Shown piece after piece: positions 1 through 9,646 of a stretch of 64,000 nt of DNA. Each line of letters starts with the position of its first letter. Within the stretch, counting starts at the first letter, position 1. The notes beneath the pieces were generated by a model. The model did no database searches. It was given only the letters and a program-made list of their open reading frames with translations, and was not told the DNA's origin. A program made the translations under genes and the position numbers. The stretch is from VRUE01 sp040879985 (GTDB lineage: Bacteria; Actinomycetota; Thermoleophilia; Solirubrobacterales; 70-9), in the NCBI GenBank assembly GCA_040879985.1, contig JBBDJH010000016.1:195994-259993 (forward strand), written 5' to 3'.

Positions 1-101
1 GCGTGGTCAAGGTCCACACGCGCGTGCTGAACCAAGACGGCATCCTCGTCGCCGAGTTCAAGCGCCTGGTGCTCGTGCCGCGACGCGAGCCTGGCGAGTA
101 G
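1..101 (+). CDS. MaoC-like acyl-CoA dehydratase/hydratase, C-terminal fragment
   Basis: This is the last 32 codons of a gene cut by the window edge, reading in the frame that starts at base 3 and ending at TAG 99-101. The peptide has a valine-rich strand, then TRVLNQDG, then EFKR and VLVPRR. That is how the final strands of the MaoC/hot-dog fold usually look (often NQ-x-G followed by a basic VLVPRR-like tail). MaoC proteins hydrate enoyl-CoA substrates. A mesaconyl-CoA hydratase role, which would fit ccr and the mutase further on, is only a guess because the catalytic N-terminal part lies outside the window. Confidence 0.55.
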   Translation, partial: VVKVHTRVLNQDGILVAEFKRLVLVPRREPGE

Positions 102-108
102 CCGCTTC

Positions 109-855
109 GTGAGAGACGTTCTCGTCCTCTGCTATCACGGGATCAGTGAGACCTGGCCTGCCGAGACGTCGGTGCGCCCGGCGGATTTCGAACACCAGCT
201 CGCAAGCTTTGTCAAGCGGGGCTACCGTGGCGCCACCTTCTCCGAGGCGCTGACGGTTCCGCCGTCCGAGCGGACGCTTGTCGTCAGCTTCGACGACGCC
301 CACCGCTCGGTGTTCGACGTGGCGGCCCCGATCATGTCCGAACTCGGATTGCCGGGGACTGTCTTCGTCCCGACCGGGTATGCAGGCTCCGAGGCTCCGA
401 TGGCGTGGGAAGGGTACGACGAATGGATGGCGACCGAGCATGAGGCCGAGCTGCGCTGCCTTGGCTGGGAGGAACTCCGCGATCTCGCCTCCAACGGCTG
501 GGAGGTCGGTTCGCATACCCGTTCCCATCCCCGCCTCTCGAGCCTCAGCGAGGCGGAAATCGAGAATGAGTTGAGCGATTCGCGGCGCGAATGCGAGGAG
601 GCGATGGGGATCAGCTGCACGTCCGTCGCCTATCCCTACAGCGATTACGACGACCGCGTCGTGAGGCTGGCCGGAGCGGCCGGGTACCGGTTTGGGGCAA
701 CGGTGCCGCGAGGCCCACGGGTCTCGCTTCCGCTCGAGTGGCCGCGGGTCGGCGTCTACCGTGGCGAGGGTGCCGCCCGGATCCGGGTGCGCGCTCGCTC
801 TCGTCGTCTTCAGGCTTCCGGTTTGAGTCGCGCCGCAGGGGTATTTCGACGATGA
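109..855 (+). CDS. Polysaccharide deacetylase (NodB homology) family protein
   Basis: A 248-residue protein starting at GTG 109, seven bases after the previous stop. It opens with LCYHGIS, then SFDDAH (residues about 63-68; the metal-binding Asp pair normally seen as FDDG), SHTRSHP (about 137-143; the His-x3-His metal ligands) and VAYPYSDYD. These are the ordered motifs of carbohydrate esterase family 4. No signal peptide is visible, so a cytoplasmic or membrane-proximal role is likely. It lies at the edge of the exopolysaccharide locus and probably removes N-acetyl groups from a lipid-linked or nascent glycan. At 248 residues it is short but keeps the core. A second paralogue lies at 12590-13390. 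Confidence 0.8.
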   Translation: MRDVLVLCYHGISETWPAETSVRPADFEHQLASFVKRGYRGATFSEALTVPPSERTLVVSFDDAHRSVFDVAAPIMSELGLPGTVFVPTGYAGSEAPMAWEGYDEWMATEHEAELRCLGWEELRDLASNGWEVGSHTRSHPRLSSLSEAEIENELSDSRRECEEAMGISCTSVAYPYSDYDDRVVRLAGAAGYRFGATVPRGPRVSLPLEWPRVGVYRGEGAARIRVRARSRRLQASGLSRAAGVFRR

Positions 856-877
856 TTATGCGTGAAATCGCGAAGGC

Positions 878-2407
878 ATGGGGGAGACCACGTCGAATGA
901 TCGATTCGTGAACGATCGAGAGGGACTGCTGGAGCAGGTGCTGCGAATCGTCCGGCGCCGGAAATGGGTCGTGCTGCAAGCGATAATCGCGGTGCCTCTA
1001 CTCGCCTTCCTGTTTTCGATATCGCAACAGGACGAATACACGGCCGAGGCAACCCTCCTCTTCAGGCACCCGCCGGCGCTCGAAGAGACGTCCAGCGTCA
1101 TCGATCCCACCCGCGAAGCGGCCACGACCGGGGAGCTGGTTGGTCTTCCGGGAATCGCTGAGCGTGCGGCCGGGGAGCTCGAGGATGTCCCGGCAGGGGA
1201 GATCCTCGCCAGCGTCACCGTCACCCCGAGCGCCGAAGCAGATACCGCGACCATCGAAGCGACCACGCCCTCCCCGGAGCGTTCCGCGGCGATCGCCAAC
1301 GCCTATGGCAACGCCTACATCGACTTCCGCCGGCGCGCCGATCGCGCCCAGGTTCAGGACGCGATTGATCTCGCGGAAAGCAGCCTGCAGGAGCTCACCC
1401 CGCCTGACGAAGCCGGCGCGGAGGGCGACGCCCTCAATGAACAGCTCGACAAACTGCGGTTGATCCAGGCGCTGCAGACCGGTGGTGCTGAGCTTGTCCA
1501 AGAGGCCTCCCCGCCATCGAGCCCATCCTCGCCAAAGCCCTTGAGGAACACGGTCATCGGGTTGGTGCTGGGCATTCTGCTCGGCTTTGCGCTCGCCGCC
1601 CTCTTAGAGCGCATCGATCGTCGCATACGTACCAGCGAAGAGATGGAAAATCTCTACGGCCTGCCCGTTTTGGCGCGCATCCCCCGCAGTCCCCTGCTTG
1701 GCGGTAAACGTGCGCGCACGCTCGGCACCCGGACCCCCGAGGGCGAGGCATTCCGGGTGCTGCGCACCAACCTGCGCTTCTTCGATGTGGATCGTGAGAT
1801 GAAATCGATCCTTATCGTCAGCCCGGAGGAGGGGGATGGGAAGTCCACCGTCGCACAGGGCCTCGCCACGACGATGGCGGAAATGGGCGACGACGTCGTG
1901 CTGGTCGAAACGGACCTGCGCAAAGGCGGGGCATTTCGCCAGGTGGACGGCAGCCCCGTCAAAGGGCTATCCAACGTACTCGCCGGCACCCCACTCGAGT
2001 CAGTGGTGATGAAGGTCGACGTGCCCCTCCCGAATAGCGACGAGTCGCGAGCCCTCGCTGTGCTCCCCAGTGGGCCGGCGCCACCGAATCCGTCCGAGCT
2101 GCTCGAGGGCGATCGTATGCGTTCCGTTTTCGACGAGCTGGCCGCGAGCTTTCACTTCGTGATTCTGGACAGTCCGGCACTCGGGGCGGTCAGCGATGCC
2201 CTCGCCCTGGTCCCGGGCGCCTCGCAGATAGTCGTCGTAGGCGGGCTCGGCAAGACCACGCGCGAGGCGGCGCGTGCACTGATGAAGCAGTTCTCTCTCC
2301 TCAACCGACAGCCGATCGGAGTCATAGTCAATTTCGCGGAGCCAGAACGTGCCAAGTATTCGCACTATTACCGGTCTGACCTGGCCGGTGGCGAATCGTC
2401 CAGCTGA
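878..2407 (+). CDS. Polysaccharide co-polymerase/BY-type tyrosine autokinase (Wzz-CpsD-like)
   Basis: A 509-residue chain-length determinant fused to a bacterial tyrosine kinase, starting at ATG 878. The Wzz-like part has membrane segments at about residues 30-50 and 224-243 enclosing an extracytoplasmic domain. After the second segment comes the kinase: Walker A (EEGDGKST, about 317-324), Walker A' (VVLVETDLR, about 340-348) and Walker B (FVILDSP, about 427-433). The tail ends with a small tyrosine cluster (YSHYY), the usual site of autophosphorylation. The family controls polymer length and export with Wzy. The next gene overlaps its 3' end, so they are probably one operon. Confidence 0.9.
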   Translation: MGETTSNDRFVNDREGLLEQVLRIVRRRKWVVLQAIIAVPLLAFLFSISQQDEYTAEATLLFRHPPALEETSSVIDPTREAATTGELVGLPGIAERAAGELEDVPAGEILASVTVTPSAEADTATIEATTPSPERSAAIANAYGNAYIDFRRRADRAQVQDAIDLAESSLQELTPPDEAGAEGDALNEQLDKLRLIQALQTGGAELVQEASPPSSPSSPKPLRNTVIGLVLGILLGFALAALLERIDRRIRTSEEMENLYGLPVLARIPRSPLLGGKRARTLGTRTPEGEAFRVLRTNLRFFDVDREMKSILIVSPEEGDGKSTVAQGLATTMAEMGDDVVLVETDLRKGGAFRQVDGSPVKGLSNVLAGTPLESVVMKVDVPLPNSDESRALAVLPSGPAPPNPSELLEGDRMRSVFDELAASFHFVILDSPALGAVSDALALVPGASQIVVVGGLGKTTREAARALMKQFSLLNRQPIGVIVNFAEPERAKYSHYYRSDLAGGESSS

Positions 2408-3830
2408 CTACCTGAAAGTCAGCGCCTTCGCAGCCGGGGTGCTTCTGGTAGAGGCAGTCCTGGCTCGAGGCGCCGCTGCGCCGCAACTCTCGAAATTCAT
2501 CCTCCTCTTTCTGGCTGTCGTGGGCATTGCCTTCGTCTTCCGCTTCCCGCTGGCGACGGCGCTGGCGCTGCTCGCGCTGTCGGACTTCCTCTTCCACCCG
2601 ACCTTCTTCGCCCTCTCGGTCGGCGCGCTGGACGTCCGTCCACACGAGGTCGCTCTGGGAGCCCTGCTTCTCGTCGCCTTGGTCCGGCCGGAGAGCAGAA
2701 CCTGGGGCGGCGTCACGGGGACGGCGCTTGCGATATTCCTGCTGGCAATCGCGGTCTCGGGGGCGCTTGCGGTCGTAGGTGACGCGGCACCGCTCACCGA
2801 TGTCTTCAACTGGGCAAGGCCGCTCGGGCTGCTCACGTTCTTCTATGTAGTTGTGCGCCTCTTCCCCAATCCCCGGCAGCGGGGATTGCTGCTTGTCGGA
2901 GCGGCCGTGCTGGCGGCCGCGACCGGTGTCGTCGCCCTGATGATCTCCCTCGGGGCAGGCTTCGGCGATTCGCTGCAGGAAGCAGGGGGCAACACGGTCC
3001 GCGAGCAGGAAGGGGCGGGCTCGATCGACCGTGTCCGCCTAGCCGGCCTGTCGCTCGGCTACGCGCTCTTTTGGTACGCCGCCGTCAAGCTGGTCTCCGC
3101 GCGCGGATTGAGGCGTTTGGGATGGGCTGCGGTGCTCGGCGGCATCTCGCTCGACATCGTCGTCAGCTTCAACCGCAACATGTGGTTCGGCCTGGCGATC
3201 GGATTCGGTTTGATGACGGCCATGGGCGGGGCGCTGGTGCGAAGCCGGCTGGTTGCGGCGTTGGCGGTTGGGGTTGCCGGAATTGCCCTCTTCGTCGTCT
3301 TCGGCAGTTCGGCGGCAAACAACCAGGTTGTCACTCCGGTGGTTCAGCGCGGCGCGACGATTCTCAATCCAAAAGAGGTGGCCGGGGAGTCCTCGTTCGA
3401 GGAACGGGAGCAGGAGACCAGGGTCGCCTGGAGGACGGCACGCGAGAATCCTCTGTTTGGAGTTGGCGCAGGGGCTCCATTCGGCATCCTCACGACCCAT
3501 CAGATTGGGCCGCACAGCTTCGAACGAACGCCGCGGCTGTTCCTGCACAACCAGTACCTCTACCTGCTCCTGATCGCCGGCATCCCCGGCCTGCTCGCCT
3601 TCCTGGTCTTTCTCGGGGTGCCGCTCGCCCGCTCCTTCCGTCGCACGCCCGCGGATCCCGCAATTGCGGCCTGCGGGGTGGCGATCGCGATGATCATGAT
3701 CAGCTCGGTGGTCGCGATCTACTTTACGGTCGAGGACATGACCGCGGTGCTCGGGTTGCTGACCGGCGTGCTGGTCGCTGATGCCGAGGGCCGCGCATCG
3801 CTTGGCGAGGACTCGGGGTTGCTGACGTGA
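2349..3830 (+). CDS. O-antigen ligase/Wzy-like polymerase, multi-pass membrane protein
   Basis: A 493-residue, very hydrophobic protein with about ten or more membrane segments and a large soluble loop near residues 320-400, which includes the FGVGAGAPFG and FLHNQYLYLL stretches. A small motif around a G-x-G-x-G turn followed by H-N-x-Y is characteristic of the Wzy_C/O-antigen ligase superfamily, which joins undecaprenyl-linked repeat units outside the membrane. The longest start (GTG 2349) overlaps the kinase gene by 59 bases. GTG 2388 overlaps by only 20 and is a plausible alternative. The stop overlaps the next start by four bases (GTGA at 3827), so the two genes are translationally coupled. 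Confidence 0.8.
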   Translation: MPSIRTITGLTWPVANRPADYLKVSAFAAGVLLVEAVLARGAAAPQLSKFILLFLAVVGIAFVFRFPLATALALLALSDFLFHPTFFALSVGALDVRPHEVALGALLLVALVRPESRTWGGVTGTALAIFLLAIAVSGALAVVGDAAPLTDVFNWARPLGLLTFFYVVVRLFPNPRQRGLLLVGAAVLAAATGVVALMISLGAGFGDSLQEAGGNTVREQEGAGSIDRVRLAGLSLGYALFWYAAVKLVSARGLRRLGWAAVLGGISLDIVVSFNRNMWFGLAIGFGLMTAMGGALVRSRLVAALAVGVAGIALFVVFGSSAANNQVVTPVVQRGATILNPKEVAGESSFEEREQETRVAWRTARENPLFGVGAGAPFGILTTHQIGPHSFERTPRLFLHNQYLYLLLIAGIPGLLAFLVFLGVPLARSFRRTPADPAIAACGVAIAMIMISSVVAIYFTVEDMTAVLGLLTGVLVADAEGRASLGEDSGLLT

Positions 3831-4939
3831 GCGACACGGGCGGCGACGGCTTGCGTGTGGTTCTCGCCTGCGACTTCTTCCTACGCTACACCGCCATGTT
3901 GGCGGGAGGCCTGTCGCGGGCGGGAAGCAATGTGGTGCTTATGAGCAGAGATCACGATTTCGAGTTCGGTGGAGAAACCGGAGCTGGGCGCGACTTCGTG
4001 CACCGTGCTGCTGGGAGTGGGGTTGAGCATCGTATGCTCCCCGGCCGCGTGCGATCACCACGTGGGTGGAAGCACGCCCTCCGATTGCGGCAGGAGACGC
4101 AAGGCTTCGCCCCCGATGTTGTCCACCTCCAAGAGTCGATTGGCAACGACGTGCGCCTCCTTCTTGCGACCGATGTTCGACCCGGCCGTTTCGCGCTGAC
4201 GATCCACGATCCGGTCCGCCATCCCGGTGACAGATCGTCCTGGGCGATCGGCCAGGCAAACCGCGCCCTCGTGCGTTTCGCCGGCCTGATCTTTGTTCAT
4301 GGCGAGGCGCTGCGAGAGGAACTGGTCAGGTTGTTTGCGCCGCCGGCACCGATCGTCGTGGTCCCCCACGGGGTCGATGCCGCGCGGGTCTCTCCGATCC
4401 CGGACCGTCCTTCGATCCTCTTCTTCGGGCGACTCTCCCACTACAAGGGGCTCGACATCTTGCTGGATGCCATGGAGGACGTGTGGCGAGAGCTTCCGGC
4501 TACCACCTTGACAATCGCCGGGGCGGGCGAAATCGAGGACCACCCGGCGTTCTCGGACCAGAGGGTCGAGCTTCGCCGTGAACATATCCCCGATGCCGCC
4601 GTCTCGCGGCTGATTGACGGAGCCGGCTGCGTCGCGCTGCCGTACAGGCAGGCCAGTCAGAGCGGGGTCGGGGCGCTGGCAAAGGCCCATGGGCGGCCCC
4701 TCGTGGTATCTGCGGTCGGCGGTCTGCCCGAGCTCATCTCCGACGGCTCCGGTTTGCTTGTCCCTCCCGAAGATTCCTCGGCGCTCGCCCAAGCCCTCGT
4801 CGCCGTGCTGGCGGACGGCGACCTGGCCGGCCGGCTTGGGGCGGCCGGCGCGCGGACGGCAACCCGCGACAGCAGCTGGGACGCGGTCGCAGCACGGACG
4901 CTTGCCGCCTATCGCGAACACCTCCTGGCGGCGCGATGA
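3827..4939 (+). CDS. Glycosyltransferase family 4
   Basis: A 370-residue GT-B glycosyltransferase. The N-terminal half has the MLAGGLSRAGSNV segment of the acceptor domain. The C-terminal half has VPHGVD (about 182), LFFGRLSHYKGLDILLDAM (about 203-221) and an E-x7-E type nucleotide-sugar site in AVGGLPELISDGSG (about 305-318), all typical of GT4. It acts in the cytoplasm on lipid-linked sugar intermediates. The start is GTG overlapping the stop of the polymerase gene. It is the last gene of the first plus-strand block, and the neighbouring GT4 is convergent two bases away. Confidence 0.85.
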   Translation: MSDTGGDGLRVVLACDFFLRYTAMLAGGLSRAGSNVVLMSRDHDFEFGGETGAGRDFVHRAAGSGVEHRMLPGRVRSPRGWKHALRLRQETQGFAPDVVHLQESIGNDVRLLLATDVRPGRFALTIHDPVRHPGDRSSWAIGQANRALVRFAGLIFVHGEALREELVRLFAPPAPIVVVPHGVDAARVSPIPDRPSILFFGRLSHYKGLDILLDAMEDVWRELPATTLTIAGAGEIEDHPAFSDQRVELRREHIPDAAVSRLIDGAGCVALPYRQASQSGVGALAKAHGRPLVVSAVGGLPELISDGSGLLVPPEDSSALAQALVAVLADGDLAGRLGAAGARTATRDSSWDAVAARTLAAYREHLLAAR

Positions 4940-4941
4940 GG

Positions 4942-6105
4942 CTACGCGGCGAGGGCCAGCGAGGAGGGCGGCTCCCGGCCCGTTGCGGCGGCCTCGAAGA
5001 GTGCGGAGTAGCGCTGCGCCATGGTCGCCGAGTCGAACGCCGTCGCTCGCCTCTTGGCCGACTTGCCAAGCCGCGCACGGAGGTCGTCATGCTCGAGCAG
5101 GCGCACGACGGCACCGGCGAAGCCCCCGTCGTCTGCTACGGCCACGCAGATCCCGGCATCGCCGAGGACCTCTCGAACATCGCCAACGTCCGTGGCCACT
5201 ACCGGTACGCCGAGGGCCATCGCCTCGAGGACCGTCATCGGCATCGCGTCGGCCAGCGAGGAAAGCAGCATCAGATCAGCGAGCGCGAGCAGGGCCGGCA
5301 CGTCATCGCGCTCCCCGAGGAAATGGGTCCAGCCGCCGGCGCCGAGCTCCTCGACGTGAGCTTCGACCATGGGCCTGGTCGGTCCGTCTCCGACGAAAAC
5401 CAACTCCACCTCGGACACCCGCTCTCTGACCCGGGCCATCGCCTCGAGCGCGCCGAGCTGGTTCTTCTCGGCGCGGAAGACGGCCACCTGCATCGCGACG
5501 GGCGCGCCATCCGGCAGGCCCAACTGTTCCCTCGTGAGACCGTGCCCGGCCGCCCGAGAGAGATCCTCGACCGGAACGCCGTTGGGTATATGGACGATCT
5601 TGCCGGGAGCGACTCCCTCGCGCCGCAGGACAGGGCGCTGCGCTTCGCTGCATGCCACCGTGGCATACGTGAAGCGATCGAGGAGCCGGTTATGGCGCGA
5701 GATCCAGGCGGCCCGTGGCGCTCCTCCCGCCGCGACTTGGCTCGCGCGATCGGTTGCGTGATCGGCGACGATCACGGGACGCCGCGCCAGGATCGCGGCG
5801 ACTCTGCCCCAAAGGCTGGCGTCCCACATCGTGCAGTGCACGACGTCGGCGCGGCGCGCCAGGCGAGCCAGGCGGGGAATCGCCGCGATGCGGCCGAGCC
5901 GTGTGCTTGTCTGCAGGGAGATCAACTCGACCCCACTGGATTCCAGCGCCGTCGGATCGATCGTCGAGTTATGCACGCAACAGATCGTGACCTCATGCCC
6001 GAGCTCGGCGAGGCTCCTGGCAAGGTGAGCTAGTTGTACCTCCGCTCCCCCGGATGGCGAGAGATGGTTGATGACGAGCAGCAGCCTGAGTGCGCGTGGA
6101 TCCAC
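4942..6105 (-). CDS. Glycosyltransferase family 4
   Basis: A 387-residue GT4 enzyme with GTG start at 6105. It begins with VINHLSPSGGAEVQL, a common N-terminal signature of this family, then VHIPNGVPVEDL (about 190) and VFRAEKNQ (about 228). A donor-site region LADAMPMTVLEAMALGVPVV (about 305-324) supplies the conserved E-x7-E glutamates. It is the only minus-strand gene inside the 5' part of the polysaccharide locus. It is divergent from the flippase gene across 41 bases, which must hold promoters for both. The donor sugar and linkage cannot be read from sequence. Confidence 0.85.
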   Translation of the reverse strand: MDPRALRLLLVINHLSPSGGAEVQLAHLARSLAELGHEVTICCVHNSTIDPTALESSGVELISLQTSTRLGRIAAIPRLARLARRADVVHCTMWDASLWGRVAAILARRPVIVADHATDRASQVAAGGAPRAAWISRHNRLLDRFTYATVACSEAQRPVLRREGVAPGKIVHIPNGVPVEDLSRAAGHGLTREQLGLPDGAPVAMQVAVFRAEKNQLGALEAMARVRERVSEVELVFVGDGPTRPMVEAHVEELGAGGWTHFLGERDDVPALLALADLMLLSSLADAMPMTVLEAMALGVPVVATDVGDVREVLGDAGICVAVADDGGFAGAVVRLLEHDDLRARLGKSAKRRATAFDSATMAQRYSALFEAAATGREPPSSLALAA

Positions 6106-6146
6106 GGCGCCAGCATAGATAGAGCACCGACCGGCTAGGCGACACG

Positions 6147-7649
6147 ATGCTCTTCAAGAACACCGTTGCGCAATCTGGGAGCCTCCTACTTGGCTACCTG
6201 TTCAGCTTCCTGCTGGCGCCGATCATGATTTCGCGCCTTGGGCTCGACAAGTTCGGGATCTGGGCGGTAACGGGGGCCGTGGCCACCTATGCAGGCCTGC
6301 TCGACCTCGGTATCGGCCGGTCGCTTGCCCGCTTCGTCGCCGTCTTCGACGCCGAGGGCAACGAGCAGAAGATCCGCCAATGTCTCGGCCTCGGCTTGCT
6401 TGCCGTGACGACGGTCGGCGCTGGCGCGGCGGTTGCGGCGGCCCTTGCCGCACCGTTGCTGAGCGACCAGCTCGGGGTGCTCGCGACCGATGAAATGCGG
6501 ATCGTCGCCCTTGCCGCGGTCGGGATCTGGACTCTGAACGGCTATGAGGACGTGCTGAGCGTGATCGGGATCGGCAAGCGTCAGATGGTGCCCCCCAATG
6601 TCTCCAGCGCGATCAGCGTCAGCCTCAACTTCGCCTTCAGTGTCGCGGCGCTGGCGATGAGCACCAGCTTGGTCGTCTACGCGCTCGCCAACGTCGCCGC
6701 CGGGGTGGTCGCTCTCGTTCCGGCGTTCTTCGCGATGCGCTACCTCTGGGCGGCCCCCTACGCAGCGCTGCCGAGTCGGGCCCTGCTCAAGGAGGTGCTT
6801 GCGTTCAGCGTCAAGAACCAGATCGGCTGGATCGCCGATCTGGTCAACTTCCAGACCGACAAAATCATCATCGCGCTTGTCGTCGACGTGCGTGCAGCAG
6901 CTGTATACGAGATCGCTTCGCGGGTGGTGATGGCGGTTCGCAGCGCGGCGATTCTCACTGTGTCGGCGCTGATTCCGACCGCCGCGGCGCGGATCGTCGC
7001 CGAGGGGAGGCAGGTGATCGGTGAGATGTATCGCCGCTACATGCTGCGCAGCTGCTCCATTTCCTTCCCACTCTTCATGCTCGCCTCGGTCAGCGCGCCC
7101 TTCCTGCTCGTCGCCTGGCTCGGTCGAGCGCCGGGAGACTCGGAGTTGCTGGTCCCCTTCCTGACGCTGGCCTTCATGGCGAACATAACGACGGGCGTGG
7201 GCTCGACGATCGCGATCGGAGCGGGGCACCCGGGAATGGTCTCGCTCAACTCGGTGATGGTCGCAGCGCTCAACATCGTCTTTACGCTCGCCCTGGCGCC
7301 GTTCTTCGGCGTCTGGGGCGTGGTCGGCGGCACCTTCCTCGCCCTGCTGGTCGGCAGCTTGCGTTTCACCGAGCGGTTCTTGAAGCTCTTCGGTTTGCCC
7401 TTGCGCGACTTTCTTGCCGGAGTCTTGCCGACTGGAGCGCTCGCCGTCGGCGTTGCCCTGCCATTTGCTCTGTTGGCGATCCTCGTCGGTGAGCCGTCTG
7501 GGCGCCTGCCCGCGACGCTCCTGCTCGCCTTCACGACCGGCGCATACGGCCTCGTCTACTGGATCGCGGCAAGCCACCTGGACTACCTGCCTGAGAAGCT
7601 TCGATTTCCGGGCTTGCGGCGGGCCCGCTCGATCGGGAGTCCTCGATGA
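6147..7649 (+). CDS. Oligosaccharide flippase, Wzx/MOP superfamily
   Basis: A 500-residue membrane protein starting at ATG 6147, with about 12-14 hydrophobic segments in two similar halves. The first is SLLLGYLFSFLLAPIMI and further pairs run to the C terminus, with few long loops. This is the shape of the polysaccharide biosynthesis/MATE-like (MOP) exporters that flip undecaprenyl-linked repeat units to the outer face of the membrane. The neighbouring polymerase and autokinase support a Wzx/Wzy pathway. The stop overlaps the ATG of the next glycosyltransferase (ATGA at 7646). Confidence 0.85.
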   Translation: MLFKNTVAQSGSLLLGYLFSFLLAPIMISRLGLDKFGIWAVTGAVATYAGLLDLGIGRSLARFVAVFDAEGNEQKIRQCLGLGLLAVTTVGAGAAVAAALAAPLLSDQLGVLATDEMRIVALAAVGIWTLNGYEDVLSVIGIGKRQMVPPNVSSAISVSLNFAFSVAALAMSTSLVVYALANVAAGVVALVPAFFAMRYLWAAPYAALPSRALLKEVLAFSVKNQIGWIADLVNFQTDKIIIALVVDVRAAAVYEIASRVVMAVRSAAILTVSALIPTAAARIVAEGRQVIGEMYRRYMLRSCSISFPLFMLASVSAPFLLVAWLGRAPGDSELLVPFLTLAFMANITTGVGSTIAIGAGHPGMVSLNSVMVAALNIVFTLALAPFFGVWGVVGGTFLALLVGSLRFTERFLKLFGLPLRDFLAGVLPTGALAVGVALPFALLAILVGEPSGRLPATLLLAFTTGAYGLVYWIAASHLDYLPEKLRFPGLRRARSIGSPR

Positions 7650-8563
7650 AGCCGAGAATCAGCGTGATCACCGCGACCTATCAGCGCGCGGCGGAATTGC
7701 CAAGGCTTTACGAGAGTCTCTTGGCGCAGACTTGTGGGGATTTCGAGTGGATCCTGATCGATGACGGATCCTCCGATGGAACCGGCGAGCTTGTGCGTGA
7801 CTGGCTACCTGAGGCTCCTTTTCCACTCGACTACAGCTGGCAGGAGAACGAGGGCAAGCACGCAGCCGTGAACCGTGCGGTCCAGCGGGCCCGGGGAGAG
7901 TATTGCGCCTTGATCGACTCCGACGACTGGTACCTGCCCGGAGCGCTCGAGCGGATGGTTGCCCACTGGGAGGCGATCCCGGCACGGCAGCGTGAGGATT
8001 TCGCCAACGTCGAGGGATTGCGGGTCGACGCCGGCGGCGAGCTGGTCGGAGACCGGTTCCCAGCTGACGTCTTCGATTCGAACGCCTTCGAGTTGGAGGC
8101 GTTGCACGGAGTGCGTGGCGACACGATCGGCATGTACCGGCGCGATGTCATGTGCAGCTATCCATTCCCGGAGGATCTCGGCTGGCACGTGACCCCGGCG
8201 ATTGTCTGGAACCGGATTGCTGCCCGTTACTCCTCCCGGTTCGTCAATGAGGTCTGGGCTGGAACCGGTTACGAGGCGGGCGGGCTGAGCACCCGCGAGA
8301 CGGAGTTGCGGCTGCGATTCCCCGAGGCGCAGCTGCTCTACTGGTCGGAGTTCGCAGCGATGCGCCGTCCGATGCGCCGTCGGGCGAGGTTGCGCGCCAA
8401 TGTCAACTGCATCCGCTACTCGCTGTTGACCGGCGTCGGCCTGAGATTCGGGATCGACGCCTCGCCGACGCGTAGCTGGGCGCTTCTCGCCACGCCGCTT
8501 GCCGTGCCGCTCTACCTGCGCGATCGAGCTCGCCTGCACCGTTTTGCCGCGGAGGTGGTTTAG
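7646..8563 (+). CDS. Glycosyltransferase family 2
   Basis: A 305-residue GT-A enzyme. It begins ISVITATYQRAAELPRLYESL, followed by ILIDDGSSDGT (about 37-47) and ALIDSDDWYLPGAL (about 90-103). The DSDD is the metal/nucleotide-sugar DXD motif. These three ordered motifs define GT2. A long C-terminal part (about 200-305) has no membrane segment. The ATG overlaps the flippase stop, and the following FemAB-like gene starts on the next base after TAG, so the block from 6147 is likely one operon. Confidence 0.88.
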   Translation: MKPRISVITATYQRAAELPRLYESLLAQTCGDFEWILIDDGSSDGTGELVRDWLPEAPFPLDYSWQENEGKHAAVNRAVQRARGEYCALIDSDDWYLPGALERMVAHWEAIPARQREDFANVEGLRVDAGGELVGDRFPADVFDSNAFELEALHGVRGDTIGMYRRDVMCSYPFPEDLGWHVTPAIVWNRIAARYSSRFVNEVWAGTGYEAGGLSTRETELRLRFPEAQLLYWSEFAAMRRPMRRRARLRANVNCIRYSLLTGVGLRFGIDASPTRSWALLATPLAVPLYLRDRARLHRFAAEVV

Positions 8564-9646
8564 ATGGATGCCGTGCGCGCGGCGGGAGGGCCGGCCTCCC
8601 TCGATTCCGATCTGGTCGAGCGCTGGCGCGCTCTTGCCGAGTTGCGCGAAAACCCATTTCTGACGCCCGAGTGGTACGCGGCGTGGCTCGCTGCACACCC
8701 GGACGAGGATCCGTTTGTGCTCCTCTGGCAGCCGGGGGGGGAGTTGCGCGGGGTGCTCCCCCTGGTCGCGACGCGCGAGCGGGCGGTGCGCGTGCTGCGC
8801 TTCGCCGGTGCGCGGCGCGCCGATTGGCTCGGACCCGCCTGCCGCCCGGAGGACGAGGCGGCGATGGCGGCCGCCTGTGTGGAGGTTCTGCTGCAGCAGC
8901 GGAGCGCCTGGCATCTGTTCCGCCTCGATCGAGTCGATCTGGCTGGTGCATGGCCGGAGGCGCTCTGGAGCAGCGAGGCACCGAAGGGAGTCGCCCCGGG
9001 CCGTTCGCGCCGGACCGACGTCCTTCCCTTCATCCGCTTTGGAGATGGCGGTTACGAGGCATACCTCGCGGACCGCAGCCGCAATTTCCGCAGTCAGCTC
9101 GGTCGCCGCCGCCGCAAGCTTGAGCGAGAGCATGGGCTGCGCTTCAGGCTGACTGCGGAGCCGGAGCGGCTCGCTGCGGATTTCGAGATTTTCCGCGCCC
9201 TCCACGAAGAGCGCTGGCGGGATCGCGGCGGGTCCTCTTCGGGAGACGAGGATGTCATGCGCTTCCAGCGTGGGTTCGCCGCCGCGGCCCTCGAGCGCGG
9301 TTGGCTGCGCCTCTGGATCGCCGAAGCCGATGGCGTGCCGGCAGCCGCCTGGTACGGCTGGCGGATCGGCGGACGTTACTGCTACGCCCTCTCAGGATTG
9401 AGTGAGCGCTTTGAGCCGCTCGCCCTGGGCACCGTGTTGCTTGCCCACACGATCGAGCAGGCTGCTGTTGAGGGCGCGACCGTCTACGACATGATGTGGG
9501 GCGACGAGGATTACAAGCGGCGCTTCGAGACCGGCCGGCGTGAGGCCGCCACTTGGGTGGTCGGCAGGCGTCGGCACCCCGTCGCACTCGCCGCTTCCGC
9601 AAGGTCGGCAGTGGAGATGAAGCTGAGGCGGGCGCATGACCGCTGA
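8564..9646 (+). CDS. FemAB/GNAT-like acyltransferase (CelD/BcsL-type)
   Basis: A 360-residue protein starting at ATG 8564, directly after the previous stop. The N-terminal half has NPFLTPEW, GELRGVLPL and SRNFRSQLGRRRRKLE, and the C-terminal half has ARLHEER-like ALHEERWRDRG. It ends with VYDMMWGDEDYKRRF, the signature segment of the Acetyltransf_6 (CelD/BcsL, FemAB-like) family, where a W-G/D-x3-YK motif closes the acyl-CoA fold. Members add acyl or aminoacyl groups to sugars or cell-wall precursors, so this one probably decorates the repeat unit. The last 11 bases overlap the next gene. Confidence 0.75.
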   Translation: MDAVRAAGGPASLDSDLVERWRALAELRENPFLTPEWYAAWLAAHPDEDPFVLLWQPGGELRGVLPLVATRERAVRVLRFAGARRADWLGPACRPEDEAAMAAACVEVLLQQRSAWHLFRLDRVDLAGAWPEALWSSEAPKGVAPGRSRRTDVLPFIRFGDGGYEAYLADRSRNFRSQLGRRRRKLEREHGLRFRLTAEPERLAADFEIFRALHEERWRDRGGSSSGDEDVMRFQRGFAAAALERGWLRLWIAEADGVPAAAWYGWRIGGRYCYALSGLSERFEPLALGTVLLAHTIEQAAVEGATVYDMMWGDEDYKRRFETGRREAATWVVGRRRHPVALAASARSAVEMKLRRAHDR